Positions 7,584 to 15,308 of a stretch of DNA of 64,000 nt are shown piece by piece. The DNA is taken from contig NZ_JAJITD010000006.1 of NCBI RefSeq assembly GCF_020880815.1, positions 310,001 through 374,000 on the forward strand. Direction: 5' to 3'. Below the pieces are notes generated by a model, which searched no databases, was not told where the DNA came from, and saw nothing but the letters and a program-made list of their open reading frames with translations. Both the position numbers and the translations under genes were made by a program. The first letter of the stretch is position 1; each line of letters starts with the position of its first letter. This DNA comes from Paraburkholderia sejongensis (GTDB lineage: Bacteria; Pseudomonadota; Gammaproteobacteria; Burkholderiales; Burkholderiaceae).

Positions 7584-7958
7584 ATGCCGACACTCGAAGT
7601 CTATTTGCCGCACGGCTACGCGGACGAACGCAAAGCACAACTGATCGAGGGCTTGACCGATGCGACCGTTCGCGCGATCGGCGCGCCCGCGGAGTCCGTG
7701 CGGATTCTGCTCTCGGAGATGGCCGCCGCGCATGCCGGCCTCGGCGGCAAGCTAAGCGCCGCCGCGTTGCCGGTCATCATCGCGATTCTGATCGCGGGCC
7801 GCACCGACGTGCAGAAAGAAGCGCTGATTGCGCAGTTATCCGAAACGATCGCCGCAGTGCTCGACGTACCGTTGCCGTCCACCCGGGTGATGATCAAGGA
7901 CATTCCGAACACCGACTTCGGCCTCGGCGGCAAGACCGCGCGGGCGCTGGGTCGCTAG
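7584..7958 (+). CDS. Fused tandem 4-oxalocrotonate-tautomerase-like protein
   Basis: A 124-residue protein made of two tautomerase-superfamily beta-alpha-beta units joined head to tail. The first (about 1-58) starts Met-Pro-Thr-Leu-Glu, so Pro-2 becomes the catalytic N-terminal proline after Met removal. The second (about 61-122) repeats the pattern but its proline is internal (Ala-Leu-Pro-Val) and cannot act as a free amine. Both units end in a Gly-Leu-Gly-Gly-Lys motif. Normal 4-OT subunits are about 62 residues, so this is a double-length form. It follows iacD by 75 bp on the same strand. A tautomerisation in the IAA pathway is conceivable but not established. Confidence 0.8.
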   Translation: MPTLEVYLPHGYADERKAQLIEGLTDATVRAIGAPAESVRILLSEMAAAHAGLGGKLSAAALPVIIAILIAGRTDVQKEALIAQLSETIAAVLDVPLPSTRVMIKDIPNTDFGLGGKTARALGR

Positions 7959-7971
7959 CGTCGCGATGGTC

Positions 7972-9456
7972 TCAGGCGCGCGGCAGCAACGGCAACGCGA
8001 AGCGGCAATCGAGGCCGCCGGTTGCCGCGCGCTGCGCCCACACGCGCCCGTCGTGACGCGCGACGATGTTCTTGCACAACGACAGTCCGATCCCATTGCC
8101 GGCCGCCTTCGACGAAGAAAAGCCTTCGAACAGGCGGTCGAGCACGTCGTCGGGCACGCCCGGGCCGTTGTCGATCACATGAAGCTCGGCCTTGCCATCG
8201 TTCTGCGACGTCGCGAGCGTGACCACGCGCTCGGTCTGCATCGCGCCGCTCAGCGCTTCGACCGCGTTGAACGCGAGATTGAGAATCACCTGTCCAATCA
8301 GCACGCGTTCGCAACGAACCGGCAATGGCTGCGCGGCCTGTTCGAGCCGCACGGTCACGCCTTCGTCGCGCGCGCGCAGTTCGATGAAGTACGCGACCTC
8401 AGCGAGCACGTCGCGCAGATCGGCTTCGGTCGCGACCGGTTCGCGCTTGCCGACGAATTCGCGCACGCTCCTGATGATCAGCGCCGCATGCTCCGCTTGC
8501 CGGTCGGCGGCGCGCAGACCCCATATGGCGCTTTCGATCCCATCCGGTTGATTCAGACGCTGGATCGCCCCTTCGACGAAGTTGCGCACCGCCGCGAGCG
8601 GCTGGCTCAATTCATGAGCGATCGCGGTCGCCATCTCGCCCATCGCGTTGTAGCGTCCCGCGTATTCGAGCATGCGCGCTTCAATGCGACGCGTTTCCTC
8701 CACCGCCACTTCGTCGCTGATGTCGCGAAAGTGCACCAGCACGCCGTTCAGCGCCGTGTCGATATCGACGCGCCGGCACGAGATGCGCAGCCAGCGTTGC
8801 GCGCCGTCGCGCCGGGTGATCCGGTAGCGCTGTGCATCGCTCGAATCGCCCGAATGTTGACGCGGCGCGTCGCGCAACTGCGCGGCCAGCCGGTCGCGGT
8901 CCTCGCGCGTGCAGTAGTCGAGCGCGGCGCCGAGCGGCGCGTCCGGCGCGACGCCGAGCACACGGCGGCCGGACTCGCTCAGATACGCAACCTTGCCGCG
9001 CGACGTAATCAGCGCGACGCCTTCGCCAAGGTCCTGCATGTACTCGCGCAAACGCGCTTCGTAACTGCGCAGCTTGCGGCGCATCGCTTCCTGCGCGCTG
9101 ATGTCGCGAAACTGCACCATCACGACCGGCCGGCCGCTCAACGGTACATAGGTCGCGATTGCCTCGGACAACATATCGACGCCGGTGCGCGAGCGATAGC
9201 ACCACTCGTACGCTTGCGGTCCGTCGCCGATGGAGCGGCGCATTGCATCGACGGCGATCTCGCGGCGGTACTTCGCGTCGTCGCGCGTCATGTGGTGGGC
9301 TTTCAGCGGCAGCAGTTCTTCGAGCGTATAGCCGAGCGCGACGCAGGCGGCGCGATTCGCCCACACGATCGCGATGGTCTCGGCATCGTGCAGCAGCACG
9401 CACTGGTTGAGCGAATCGAGCAGCAGGCGGAAATCGGTTTCGGACAGGGTAGTCAT
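7972..9456 (-). CDS. PAS-domain sensor histidine kinase
   Basis: A 494-residue cytosolic kinase with two PAS domains (about 8-125 and 135-250), a dimerisation/phosphoacceptor domain with His281 in Ala-His-Glu-Leu-Ser-Gln-Pro-Leu, and a C-terminal ATPase domain with Asp-Asn-Gly-Pro-Gly-Val and Gly-Asn-Gly-Ile-Gly-Leu-Ser. The Ser-Gln-Pro-Leu form after the His is typical of FixL-type kinases. There are no clear membrane segments, so it senses an internal signal. ATG 9456 is chosen over the longer reading to 9534. It is divergent from iacA, and its likely partner is the response regulator at 13789-14445. In Paraburkholderia relatives an iac-linked two-component system has been reported, and this layout agrees. 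Confidence 0.88.
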   Translation of the reverse strand: MTTLSETDFRLLLDSLNQCVLLHDAETIAIVWANRAACVALGYTLEELLPLKAHHMTRDDAKYRREIAVDAMRRSIGDGPQAYEWCYRSRTGVDMLSEAIATYVPLSGRPVVMVQFRDISAQEAMRRKLRSYEARLREYMQDLGEGVALITSRGKVAYLSESGRRVLGVAPDAPLGAALDYCTREDRDRLAAQLRDAPRQHSGDSSDAQRYRITRRDGAQRWLRISCRRVDIDTALNGVLVHFRDISDEVAVEETRRIEARMLEYAGRYNAMGEMATAIAHELSQPLAAVRNFVEGAIQRLNQPDGIESAIWGLRAADRQAEHAALIIRSVREFVGKREPVATEADLRDVLAEVAYFIELRARDEGVTVRLEQAAQPLPVRCERVLIGQVILNLAFNAVEALSGAMQTERVVTLATSQNDGKAELHVIDNGPGVPDDVLDRLFEGFSSSKAAGNGIGLSLCKNIVARHDGRVWAQRAATGGLDCRFALPLLPRA

Positions 9457-9702
9457 GGCGACGCATTCGATGCGGTAAGGCCCGCGCAAAACCGCGCGAC
9501 GAGCGAGCGTCCACCATACCACCGGCATCGGCACGCATTACTAAAGAATTCCTTACCCGTCTGCGGAGATTGCCCTAAGTCGCGTCCTTTCTTCCCAATT
9601 GTCCGTGTTTATTGGCGTTCCTAGACTGGTTCCATCGTGTTCGACGACACCACCGACACCACCGACACCACCGCTTACCATTCACAGGATACGGAGACGC
9701 TC

Positions 9703-10869
9703 ATGGCACTCGCCGCCGCGCTGAAGCAGGACGACACGGCCCAGTTCGAAGAACTGGCACTCGATGACGTAATCGCCGAGATCGCGAAACGGCGCGAGGA
9801 GTTCGAGCGTCTGTCACACGTGCCGCGCGACGTGATCGACATGCTCAAGCGCGCGCGCATCTATCGGGCGGCGACGCCGAAGCGCTTCGGCGGCGATGCG
9901 CGCGCGCCCGGCGAGTTTCTGCAACTGATCGAACGGATTGCGACCGTCGATGGTTCGGCCGCGTGGGTCGCGAGTTTCGGCTCGGCGAATCTGTATCTGG
10001 CCGCGCTGCCGCTCGACACGCAAGCGGCGATTTACGCGAACGGTCCCGACCAGGTGTTCGCCGGCGGCCTGTTCCCGGTACAGAACGCGACGGCCGAGAC
10101 CGGCGGTTTTCGCGTCAACGGTACGTGGAAATTCGCGAGCGGCTGCAAGGGCGCGGACTGGCTCGGCGTCGGCATCGGCACCGGCAAGGCCGGCGAAGCG
10201 CCGGGCAAACCGCGCACCGCGGTGTTCCGGCCCGAGCAGGTCGAGATCGTCGAAAACTGGAACGTGGTCGGGATGCAGGGCACCGGCAGTCACGATCTGC
10301 GCGTGTCGAACCAGTTCGTCGCCGAAGACTGGACCTTCGTGCGCGGCGGCACGCCGACCGTCGACGAGCCGCTCTATCGTTATCCGACCGTCGCGTACGC
10401 GGCGCAGGTGCTGGCGGTCGTGAACCTGGGCCTCGCACGCGCGGCGCTCGACGTCGCCAACAACATGGCCGGCGGCCGCAAGACCACCACCGGCGCGCCG
10501 CAACTCGCGGACCGCGCGTATTACCGCATCGAACTCGCGAAGGCCGAAGCGCAACTGCGGGCCGCGCGCGCGTTCTTCTACGAATCGACCGACAGCGTGT
10601 GGCAGTCGATTCTCGCCGGCAACGACGTGACGCCCGATCAGGTCAGCCTGCTGCGTCTGTCGGCGACGCAGATCGCGCGCGACGGCGCCGACGTCGTAAA
10701 CCGCGCGTACCGGCTCGCCGGCACCGCCGCGATCTATCGCAATCATCCGCTGCAACGCCTCGTGCGCGACGCGATGGTCGTCACCCAGCACGCGTTTCTC
10801 GGCGAAGGCAATTACGACGGAGCCGGCGCCGTGTTCGTCGGCACGCAGCCGATTCCCGGCTACCTGTAA
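9703..10869 (+). CDS. iacA: IAA monooxygenase, acyl-CoA-dehydrogenase-fold flavoprotein (IacA)
   Basis: About 388 residues with the acyl-CoA dehydrogenase fold used by two-component flavin monooxygenases. The N-terminal helical domain contains Pro-Lys-Arg-Phe-Gly-Gly, the middle strand domain Gly-Thr-Trp-Lys-Phe-Ala-Ser-Gly, and the C-terminal helices Leu-Ala-Gly-Thr-Ala-Ala-Ile-Tyr. It would use reduced flavin from IacG to oxidise indole-3-acetate, the first committed step. ATG 9703 has a good ribosome site (GGAGA at 9693-9697). A GTG at 9637 would add 22 residues including a low-complexity Asp-Thr-Thr repeat and has no such site. It heads the operon iacA-B-I-H-E. Confidence 0.85.
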   Translation: MALAAALKQDDTAQFEELALDDVIAEIAKRREEFERLSHVPRDVIDMLKRARIYRAATPKRFGGDARAPGEFLQLIERIATVDGSAAWVASFGSANLYLAALPLDTQAAIYANGPDQVFAGGLFPVQNATAETGGFRVNGTWKFASGCKGADWLGVGIGTGKAGEAPGKPRTAVFRPEQVEIVENWNVVGMQGTGSHDLRVSNQFVAEDWTFVRGGTPTVDEPLYRYPTVAYAAQVLAVVNLGLARAALDVANNMAGGRKTTTGAPQLADRAYYRIELAKAEAQLRAARAFFYESTDSVWQSILAGNDVTPDQVSLLRLSATQIARDGADVVNRAYRLAGTAAIYRNHPLQRLVRDAMVVTQHAFLGEGNYDGAGAVFVGTQPIPGYL

Positions 10870-10903
10870 GCAACATTAATCAGTCGAACCAAGGAACATT
10901 CCG

Positions 10904-11281
10904 ATGAGCGATACCCGAAACCTGCCGTTGCGTGTGCTGTTCTGCTGCGGCGTCACGCAGAATTTCTTCGACCTGCCGCGCGAACAGATCGGCGAGGTGT
11001 GGCAAGCGTACGGCAAGATGCTCAATGCGGTCGAAGCGATGGAAAACGTGCGCGTGCTCGGCGTGATGGACGACGACCGCCTCGTGGTCGGCAATGCGGA
11101 TGGCGCGCCGTGGACCTTCTACATCATGGCCGACGTCGCCGACTTCGATACCGCGGTGGCCGTGTGCAATCTGTATCGCACCACGCCGGTCGGCGAATAC
11201 AACCTGTGGCGCTACGGCAAGATCGAAGCGCGCGTCGGCCGCGCGCTGACGGTGCCGCCGGCTGCCGCGCAGCAGGGGTGA
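10904..11281 (+). CDS. iacB: Small conserved iac protein, probable IacB
   Basis: A 125-residue protein between iacA and iacI in an obvious operon (34 bp after iacA, 4 bp before iacI). It begins with Leu-Pro-Leu-Arg-Val-Leu-Phe-Cys-Cys-Gly and has an Asp-Val-Ala-Asp-Phe-Asp-Thr-Ala segment and a Tyr-Asn-Leu-Trp-Arg-Tyr-Gly-Lys-Ile-Glu-Ala-Arg strand. This suggests a small ferredoxin-like alpha-beta fold, but no catalytic motif is evident. The name iacB is given by elimination from cluster composition and position, not from recognised catalytic residues. Function is unknown to me. Confidence 0.6.
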   Translation: MSDTRNLPLRVLFCCGVTQNFFDLPREQIGEVWQAYGKMLNAVEAMENVRVLGVMDDDRLVVGNADGAPWTFYIMADVADFDTAVAVCNLYRTTPVGEYNLWRYGKIEARVGRALTVPPAAAQQG

Positions 11282-11285
11282 CGCG

Positions 11286-11819
11286 ATGAACGAAGCGAAG
11301 GCCGCGGCAACGACTGTCGACGCTCTGCTCGCACGCATCCAGTCGCTCGAAGCGCAGAACGCGGTGCGCAACACGATCGCGCGCTATATGGCGCTGTGCG
11401 ATGTGCCGGTGCGCGCGTTGCAGGGTGAAGCGCTCGCCGCGTTGTTTACCGGCGACGCGATCTGGGAAGGCATCGGCCCGCAGTACGCGAACAAGTTCGG
11501 GCGGCTCGAAGGGCCCGCGCAAATCGTCGCGATGTTGCAGCGCTATCTGCCGCCCACTCCGCATTTCGCGACCAATACCCACTTTCTGACCTCGGAGCAC
11601 ATCGACGTAAACGGCGCGAGCGCGACGGGCCGCTGGATCATGTTGCAAGCGTCTGGTTACGTCGATGGGAAAGCCGAATTGATCGCGGCACGCCTCGAAA
11701 TCGATTTCGTGCCGGCCGCGCATGACGGCGGCGCGACGTGGCTGATTCGCCATTTCCGCACCGAGCGTCTGTTCGACGCGCCGTGGCGAGTCAATCCCGC
11801 TCAAGGAGTCACCGCATGA
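11286..11819 (+). CDS. iacI: SnoaL/NTF2-like protein, probable IacI
   Basis: A 177-residue protein with the NTF2/SnoaL-like cone fold: an N-terminal helix (Asn-Ala-Val-Arg-Asn-Thr-Ile-Ala-Arg-Tyr-Met), Ala-Leu-Phe-Thr-Gly-Asp-Ala-Ile-Trp-Glu, His-Phe-Ala-Thr-Asn, and closing beta strands with Gly-Arg-Trp. This fold serves isomerases, hydratases and dioxygenase beta subunits. It is encoded between iacB and iacH with a 4-nt overlap to iacH. IacI has been linked to an early or accessory step in other iac systems; the exact reaction here is not visible in the sequence. Confidence 0.72.
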   Translation: MNEAKAAATTVDALLARIQSLEAQNAVRNTIARYMALCDVPVRALQGEALAALFTGDAIWEGIGPQYANKFGRLEGPAQIVAMLQRYLPPTPHFATNTHFLTSEHIDVNGASATGRWIMLQASGYVDGKAELIAARLEIDFVPAAHDGGATWLIRHFRTERLFDAPWRVNPAQGVTA

Positions 11820-12964
11820 CTGCATTGCTGCAAACATTCGATCTGCGCGCGACCGACAACGCGAACGCGCCGACGATCGCGATCAAGGACAGCATCGATA
11901 TCGCCGGCTACGCGACGACAGCCGCGAGCCGCGCGCTCGCCGACGCGCCGGCTGCATCGGAGCACGCGGAGGTCGTGCAACGGCTGCTCGATGCCGGCTG
12001 GCGCATCACCGGCAAAGCGAACATGCACGAGCTCGCGTTCGGCATGACGGGCATCAACGATTTCACCGGCACCCCGGTCAATCCGCAGGATCCGGCGCGT
12101 ATCCCGGGCGGCTCGTCGAGCGGGTCGGCGTCGGCGGTCGGGCAGAAACTGGTGGACGCCGCGCTCGGCACCGACACCGGTGGCTCGGTGCGCGGTCCCG
12201 CCGCGTGCTGCGGCGTGATCGGTCTGAAGCCGACGTTCGGACGCGTGTCGCGGCATCGCGTGGCGCCGCAGGTCACGACGCTCGATTGCGTCGGCCCGTT
12301 CGCGCGCGACATGCATACGGTGGTCGAAGTGATGAGCGCGATCGATCCGTCGTTTGACGCCGGCAACGCGCGTCGCGACGTTTCGCAGGTGCGCGTCGGC
12401 GTGGTCAGCGTCGACGCGGACGAGCAGATCGCCAACGCAATCGCCGCCGTGATCACGCGCGCCGGTCTCACCGCGCGGCCCGTTGAACTCGCGTCGATGA
12501 AGGACGCGTTCGCGGCGGGACTGTCGGTGATCAACGCGGAAACCTCGCGCGCGTTCGGCCATCTGGTCGACAGCGGCAAGCTCGGCGCCGATATCGAAAC
12601 CCGTCTGCGCGCGGCAGCGACCACCAGCGCCGCCGATCTCGATGCCGCCGAACGGGTGCGCCGCCGCTTCACCGACGATGTGGATCGCGCGCTCGATCAA
12701 CTCGACGTGCTGCTGCTGCCGACGATGCCCGCGTTGCCGATCACGCTCGAAGCGGCCCGCGCCGGTACCTCGGTGATCGCGATGTCGTCGCTGATCCGGC
12801 CGTTCAATCTGAGCGGCCATCCTGCGTTGACGCTGCCGGTGCCGCTCGACAATTCGCCGCTGAAAGCAGGACTGCAAATCGTCGGCCGCAAGAACGACGA
12901 CGAAACGGTGTGCGCGGTCGCCGCGCTGATCGAAGCGCGGCTCGCGCAAACCGTCGAAACATAA
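11816..12964 (+). CDS. iacH: Amidase-signature family protein (IacH)
   Basis: A 382-residue amidase-signature enzyme. The Ser-cisSer-Lys machinery is intact: Lys24 in Ala-Ile-Lys-Asp, the Gly-Gly-Ser-Ser-Ser-Gly-Ser loop at about 98-104, and nucleophile Ser124 in Thr-Gly-Gly-Ser-Val-Arg-Gly-Pro-Ala. It overlaps iacI by ATGA and precedes iacE by 16 bp. In the iac pathway an amidase would hydrolyse an amide or lactam formed after oxidation of the indole ring. It is a paralogue of the amidase at 27171-28376, with which it shares the same motif spacing but differs outside the core. Confidence 0.82.
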   Translation: MTALLQTFDLRATDNANAPTIAIKDSIDIAGYATTAASRALADAPAASEHAEVVQRLLDAGWRITGKANMHELAFGMTGINDFTGTPVNPQDPARIPGGSSSGSASAVGQKLVDAALGTDTGGSVRGPAACCGVIGLKPTFGRVSRHRVAPQVTTLDCVGPFARDMHTVVEVMSAIDPSFDAGNARRDVSQVRVGVVSVDADEQIANAIAAVITRAGLTARPVELASMKDAFAAGLSVINAETSRAFGHLVDSGKLGADIETRLRAAATTSAADLDAAERVRRRFTDDVDRALDQLDVLLLPTMPALPITLEAARAGTSVIAMSSLIRPFNLSGHPALTLPVPLDNSPLKAGLQIVGRKNDDETVCAVAALIEARLAQTVET

Positions 12965-12980
12965 ATAAGGAGTCGGCACC

Positions 12981-13724
12981 ATGTCGAACAGAATCGCGCT
13001 CGTGACGGGCGCCGCGCGCGGACTGGGTGCAGTCGTCGCGCGTACTTTTCATCAAGCGGGCTACAAGGTCGCGCTGGCCGATATCGCGCTCGAACCCGCG
13101 CAGCAGCTTGCGCGCGAACTCAGCGCGGACGGCTCCAGCGCCTGCGCGATCCGGCTCGACGTGACGCGCAAGGCGGACTTCGAAGCCGCGCGCGATAGCG
13201 TGCTCGAACGCTGGGGCGGCATCGATGCGCTCGTTAACAACGCGGGTGCGTCGAAAGTCGTGCCGGTGATGGAGATCAGCGCCGAGCAGTTCGATCAGGT
13301 GATCAACGTGAATCTGCGCAGCGTGCTGTTCGGCTGTCAGGTGTTCGGCGAGTACTTCGCGCAGCGCGGTGTGGGCCGCATCGTCAATATCGCGTCGCTC
13401 GCGGGACAGAACGGCGGCTCGGCAACCGGCGCGCACTACGCGGCCGCGAAGGGCGGGGTGCTGACGCTGACCAAGGTGTTCGCGCGCGATCTCGCCGCGC
13501 GCGGCGTGACCGTCAACGCGATCTCGCCGGGGCCGCTCGATCTGCCGATCGTTCACGAAAGCGTGCCGGCCGACAAGCTGGAAAAAGTGATCGAAGCGAT
13601 TCCGGTGGGCAAGCTCGGCGCCGCGTCGTATATCGCCGAGGTCGCGGTGATGCTCGCGTCGGGTAACGCCTATTTCGCCAACGGCGCGTGCTGGGACATC
13701 AATGGCGGGTTGTATATGCGCTGA
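12981..13724 (+). CDS. iacE: Short-chain dehydrogenase/reductase (IacE)
   Basis: A 247-residue classical SDR. Cofactor motif Thr-Gly-Ala-Ala-Arg-Gly-Leu-Gly at the N-terminus, Asn-Asn-Ala-Gly in the middle, a catalytic Ser near Asn-Ile-Ala-Ser-Leu-Ala, and Tyr-Ala-Ala-Ala-Lys (Tyr-x3-Lys). Asp in the second strand (Ala-Asp-Ile-Ala) suggests NAD preference. AAGGAG precedes the ATG. It is the last gene of the iacA operon and ends 64 bp from the convergent response-regulator gene. In iac systems IacE interconverts oxidised indole-acetate intermediates; direction is not known here. Confidence 0.82.
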   Translation: MSNRIALVTGAARGLGAVVARTFHQAGYKVALADIALEPAQQLARELSADGSSACAIRLDVTRKADFEAARDSVLERWGGIDALVNNAGASKVVPVMEISAEQFDQVINVNLRSVLFGCQVFGEYFAQRGVGRIVNIASLAGQNGGSATGAHYAAAKGGVLTLTKVFARDLAARGVTVNAISPGPLDLPIVHESVPADKLEKVIEAIPVGKLGAASYIAEVAVMLASGNAYFANGACWDINGGLYMR

Positions 13725-13788
13725 CGCTGGCGCGCGGGGTGGCGTGACGTCAACGTGATTCCGCTGTGATGCCGGTGTTATGCCGGCG

Positions 13789-14445
13789 TCATTCCTGCCG
13801 CTCGTCCGACGGGCCCCACACTTCGAGCACGCCGCGCACGAGCGTCGGAATCGACGTGGCGCCGAGCTTTTCCTTGATGCTCGCGCGATACACGTCGACC
13901 GTCTTCACGCTGATGGACAGATCCGCCGCGATGACCTTGCTGGCCTTGCCTTCGATCAGGCCGTTCAGCACTTCCTTCTCGCGCGCGGTGAGCGAGTTGA
14001 TGCGCTCGCGCAGTTCGAGCTGGCGCATGTGTTTGGTGTGACGTTGGGACGCGAGTTTCATCGCGCGCTGGATGCGTTCGAGCATTTGCTGCGAGTTGTA
14101 CGGCTTTTCGACGAAATCGATCGCGCCGTGCTGCAACGCGCGCACCGACATAGGAATATCGCCGTGACCGCTGACGAAAATGATCGGCAACGTCGCGCCG
14201 CGACGGTTCAGCTCTTCCTGCACGTCGAAGCCGCTCACTTCCGGCATCCGCACGTCGAGCACGAGGCAGCCGGGCACGTTCAGGTCGAACGCGCGCAAAA
14301 AATCCGTCGCGCTGACGAAGCCGTGCGATTTGATGCCGACCGATTCGAGCAGCCACGCGAGCGACGTGCGCATGCCGTTGTCGTCATCGACGATATAGAC
14401 GACAGGAGCGGCATCGGAGACGGACGGTCGAGCGGTTGGCGGCAT
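13789..14445 (-). CDS. FixJ/NarL-type response regulator
   Basis: A 218-residue two-domain response regulator. The receiver has an acidic pocket at Asp20-Asp21, phosphoacceptor Asp64 in Leu-Val-Leu-Asp-Val-Arg-Met-Pro, and Lys in Glu-Lys-Pro-Tyr. The C-terminal LuxR-type helix-turn-helix has Leu-Thr-Ala-Arg-Glu-Lys-Glu-Val-Leu and Val-Lys-Thr-Val-Asp-Val-Tyr. ATG 14445 is the natural start; an earlier in-frame codon at 14478 adds 11 unlikely residues. It is divergent from iacG and convergent with iacE. The nearest kinase is the PAS protein at 7972-9456, so the two genes bracket the iacA operon. Confidence 0.88.
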   Translation of the reverse strand: MPPTARPSVSDAAPVVYIVDDDNGMRTSLAWLLESVGIKSHGFVSATDFLRAFDLNVPGCLVLDVRMPEVSGFDVQEELNRRGATLPIIFVSGHGDIPMSVRALQHGAIDFVEKPYNSQQMLERIQRAMKLASQRHTKHMRQLELRERINSLTAREKEVLNGLIEGKASKVIAADLSISVKTVDVYRASIKEKLGATSIPTLVRGVLEVWGPSDERQE

Positions 14446-14595
14446 TGGAATAACGCACGTGTGAGTGGACAAACGCACACGAGAAAGATCGTATTGGGCT
14501 TTTAATCATAGCTGGCCGGAAAGCGCTCGCAAAGCCTCGCAAATACTAGCGGCGCAGCTTGCGTGAACCGGCAACCGAACACAGGAGACATCGAC
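14446..14595. promoter_or_regulatory. Divergent promoter region, response regulator / iacG
   Basis: A 150-bp space between the divergent regulator and iacG. It has GGCTTTTAATCATAG around 14498-14512, whose TTTTAATC core matches the boxes before iacF and iacC, and a purine-rich AGGAGA (14583-14588) just before iacG. The recurrence of TTTTAATC upstream of three separate iac transcription units is the main support for a common regulator. Confidence 0.4.
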
Positions 14596-15132
14596 ATGTC
14601 GAGCAACCCGTTACCCGCTGAAAGCGGAATCGACTACGAGCGCCAGCAGTTCAGACAGGCGATGGCGCATCTGGGCGCGGCCGTCAACGTGATCACCACG
14701 GCGGGGTCGCACGGCTGCTGCGGGATCACCGCGAGCGCGGTGTGCTCCGTCACCGATGCGCCGCCCACGTTGCTGATCTGCCTGAACAGATCGAGCGCGA
14801 TGCATGCGGTGTTCGACGGCAATCGCAACGTGTGCGTAAATGTTTTACCGGCGAGCCTCGAAAGCATCGCGCGTCATTTCGCCGGGATGACCGGTCTTTC
14901 GATGGAAGAGCGTTTTCAATTGCCGGTGTGGGACGAGGGCGAGCACGGCGTGCCGGTGCTGCGCGGCGCGCTCGCGAGTTTGCAGGGGAAGATCGTCGAA
15001 GCGAAGGAAGTCGGCTCGCACTCGGTGATGTTCGTCGAGACCACCGCGATTCGCGTGCGCGCCGACGGCGACAGCCTGATTTACTTCGACCGCAATTTCC
15101 ACCGGGTGCCGCGGGCCTGGAAAGGGCAGTGA
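14596..15132 (+). CDS. iacG: Flavin reductase of the DIM6/NTAB type (IacG)
   Basis: A 178-residue NAD(P)H:flavin reductase with the split-barrel FMN-binding fold: Phe-Arg-Gln-Ala-Met-Ala-His-Leu, Val-Asn-Val-Ile-Thr-Thr, Gly-Ile-Thr-Ala-Ser-Ala-Val-Cys-Ser-Val, and a late Tyr-Phe-Asp-Arg-Asn-Phe-His segment. It supplies reduced flavin to the IacA monooxygenase. ATG 14596 is preceded by AGGAGA; GTG 14563 would add 11 residues. It is a single-gene unit, separate from iacA, followed by a small hairpin (GGGAG-N5-CTCCC at 15139-15153) and then a repeat array. Confidence 0.85.
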   Translation: MSSNPLPAESGIDYERQQFRQAMAHLGAAVNVITTAGSHGCCGITASAVCSVTDAPPTLLICLNRSSAMHAVFDGNRNVCVNVLPASLESIARHFAGMTGLSMEERFQLPVWDEGEHGVPVLRGALASLQGKIVEAKEVGSHSVMFVETTAIRVRADGDSLIYFDRNFHRVPRAWKGQ

Positions 15133-15146
15133 GGTGACGGGAGGGC

Positions 15147-15253
15147 GGCTCCCGTAAATCCTCACCATTGGCGATCTCCTGGAATTCCTCACCATTGCCG
15201 GAGTCCCTGGAAATCCTCACCATTGCCGCGCCTCCTGGAACTCCTCACCTTTC
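15147..15253 (-). repeat. Four-copy ~28-bp tandem array of the GGTGAGGA repeat family
   Basis: Read on the minus strand, four units each contain (C)AAtGGTGAGGAnTTnC(c/a)GGgA. The plus-strand cores CCTCACC(A/T)TT lie at 15160, 15187, 15215 and 15243, i.e. periods of 27, 28 and 28 bp. The unit at 15147-15170 differs from the 34.6-35.4 kb consensus at only two positions. It lies between the converging ends of iacG and an MFS gene. There is no palindrome and no open reading frame. Confidence 0.8.
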
Positions 15254-15308
15254 GCGCCAGTTCGGCAACGCCCGCGAGCACCTCGATCATCGTCATGCGC
15301 GCTCGAAG

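Noticed and set aside
15147..15253. CRISPR or tRNA-type structure
   Set aside because: The period is 28 bp with only about 4 bp between units, so there are no spacers and no clover-leaf.
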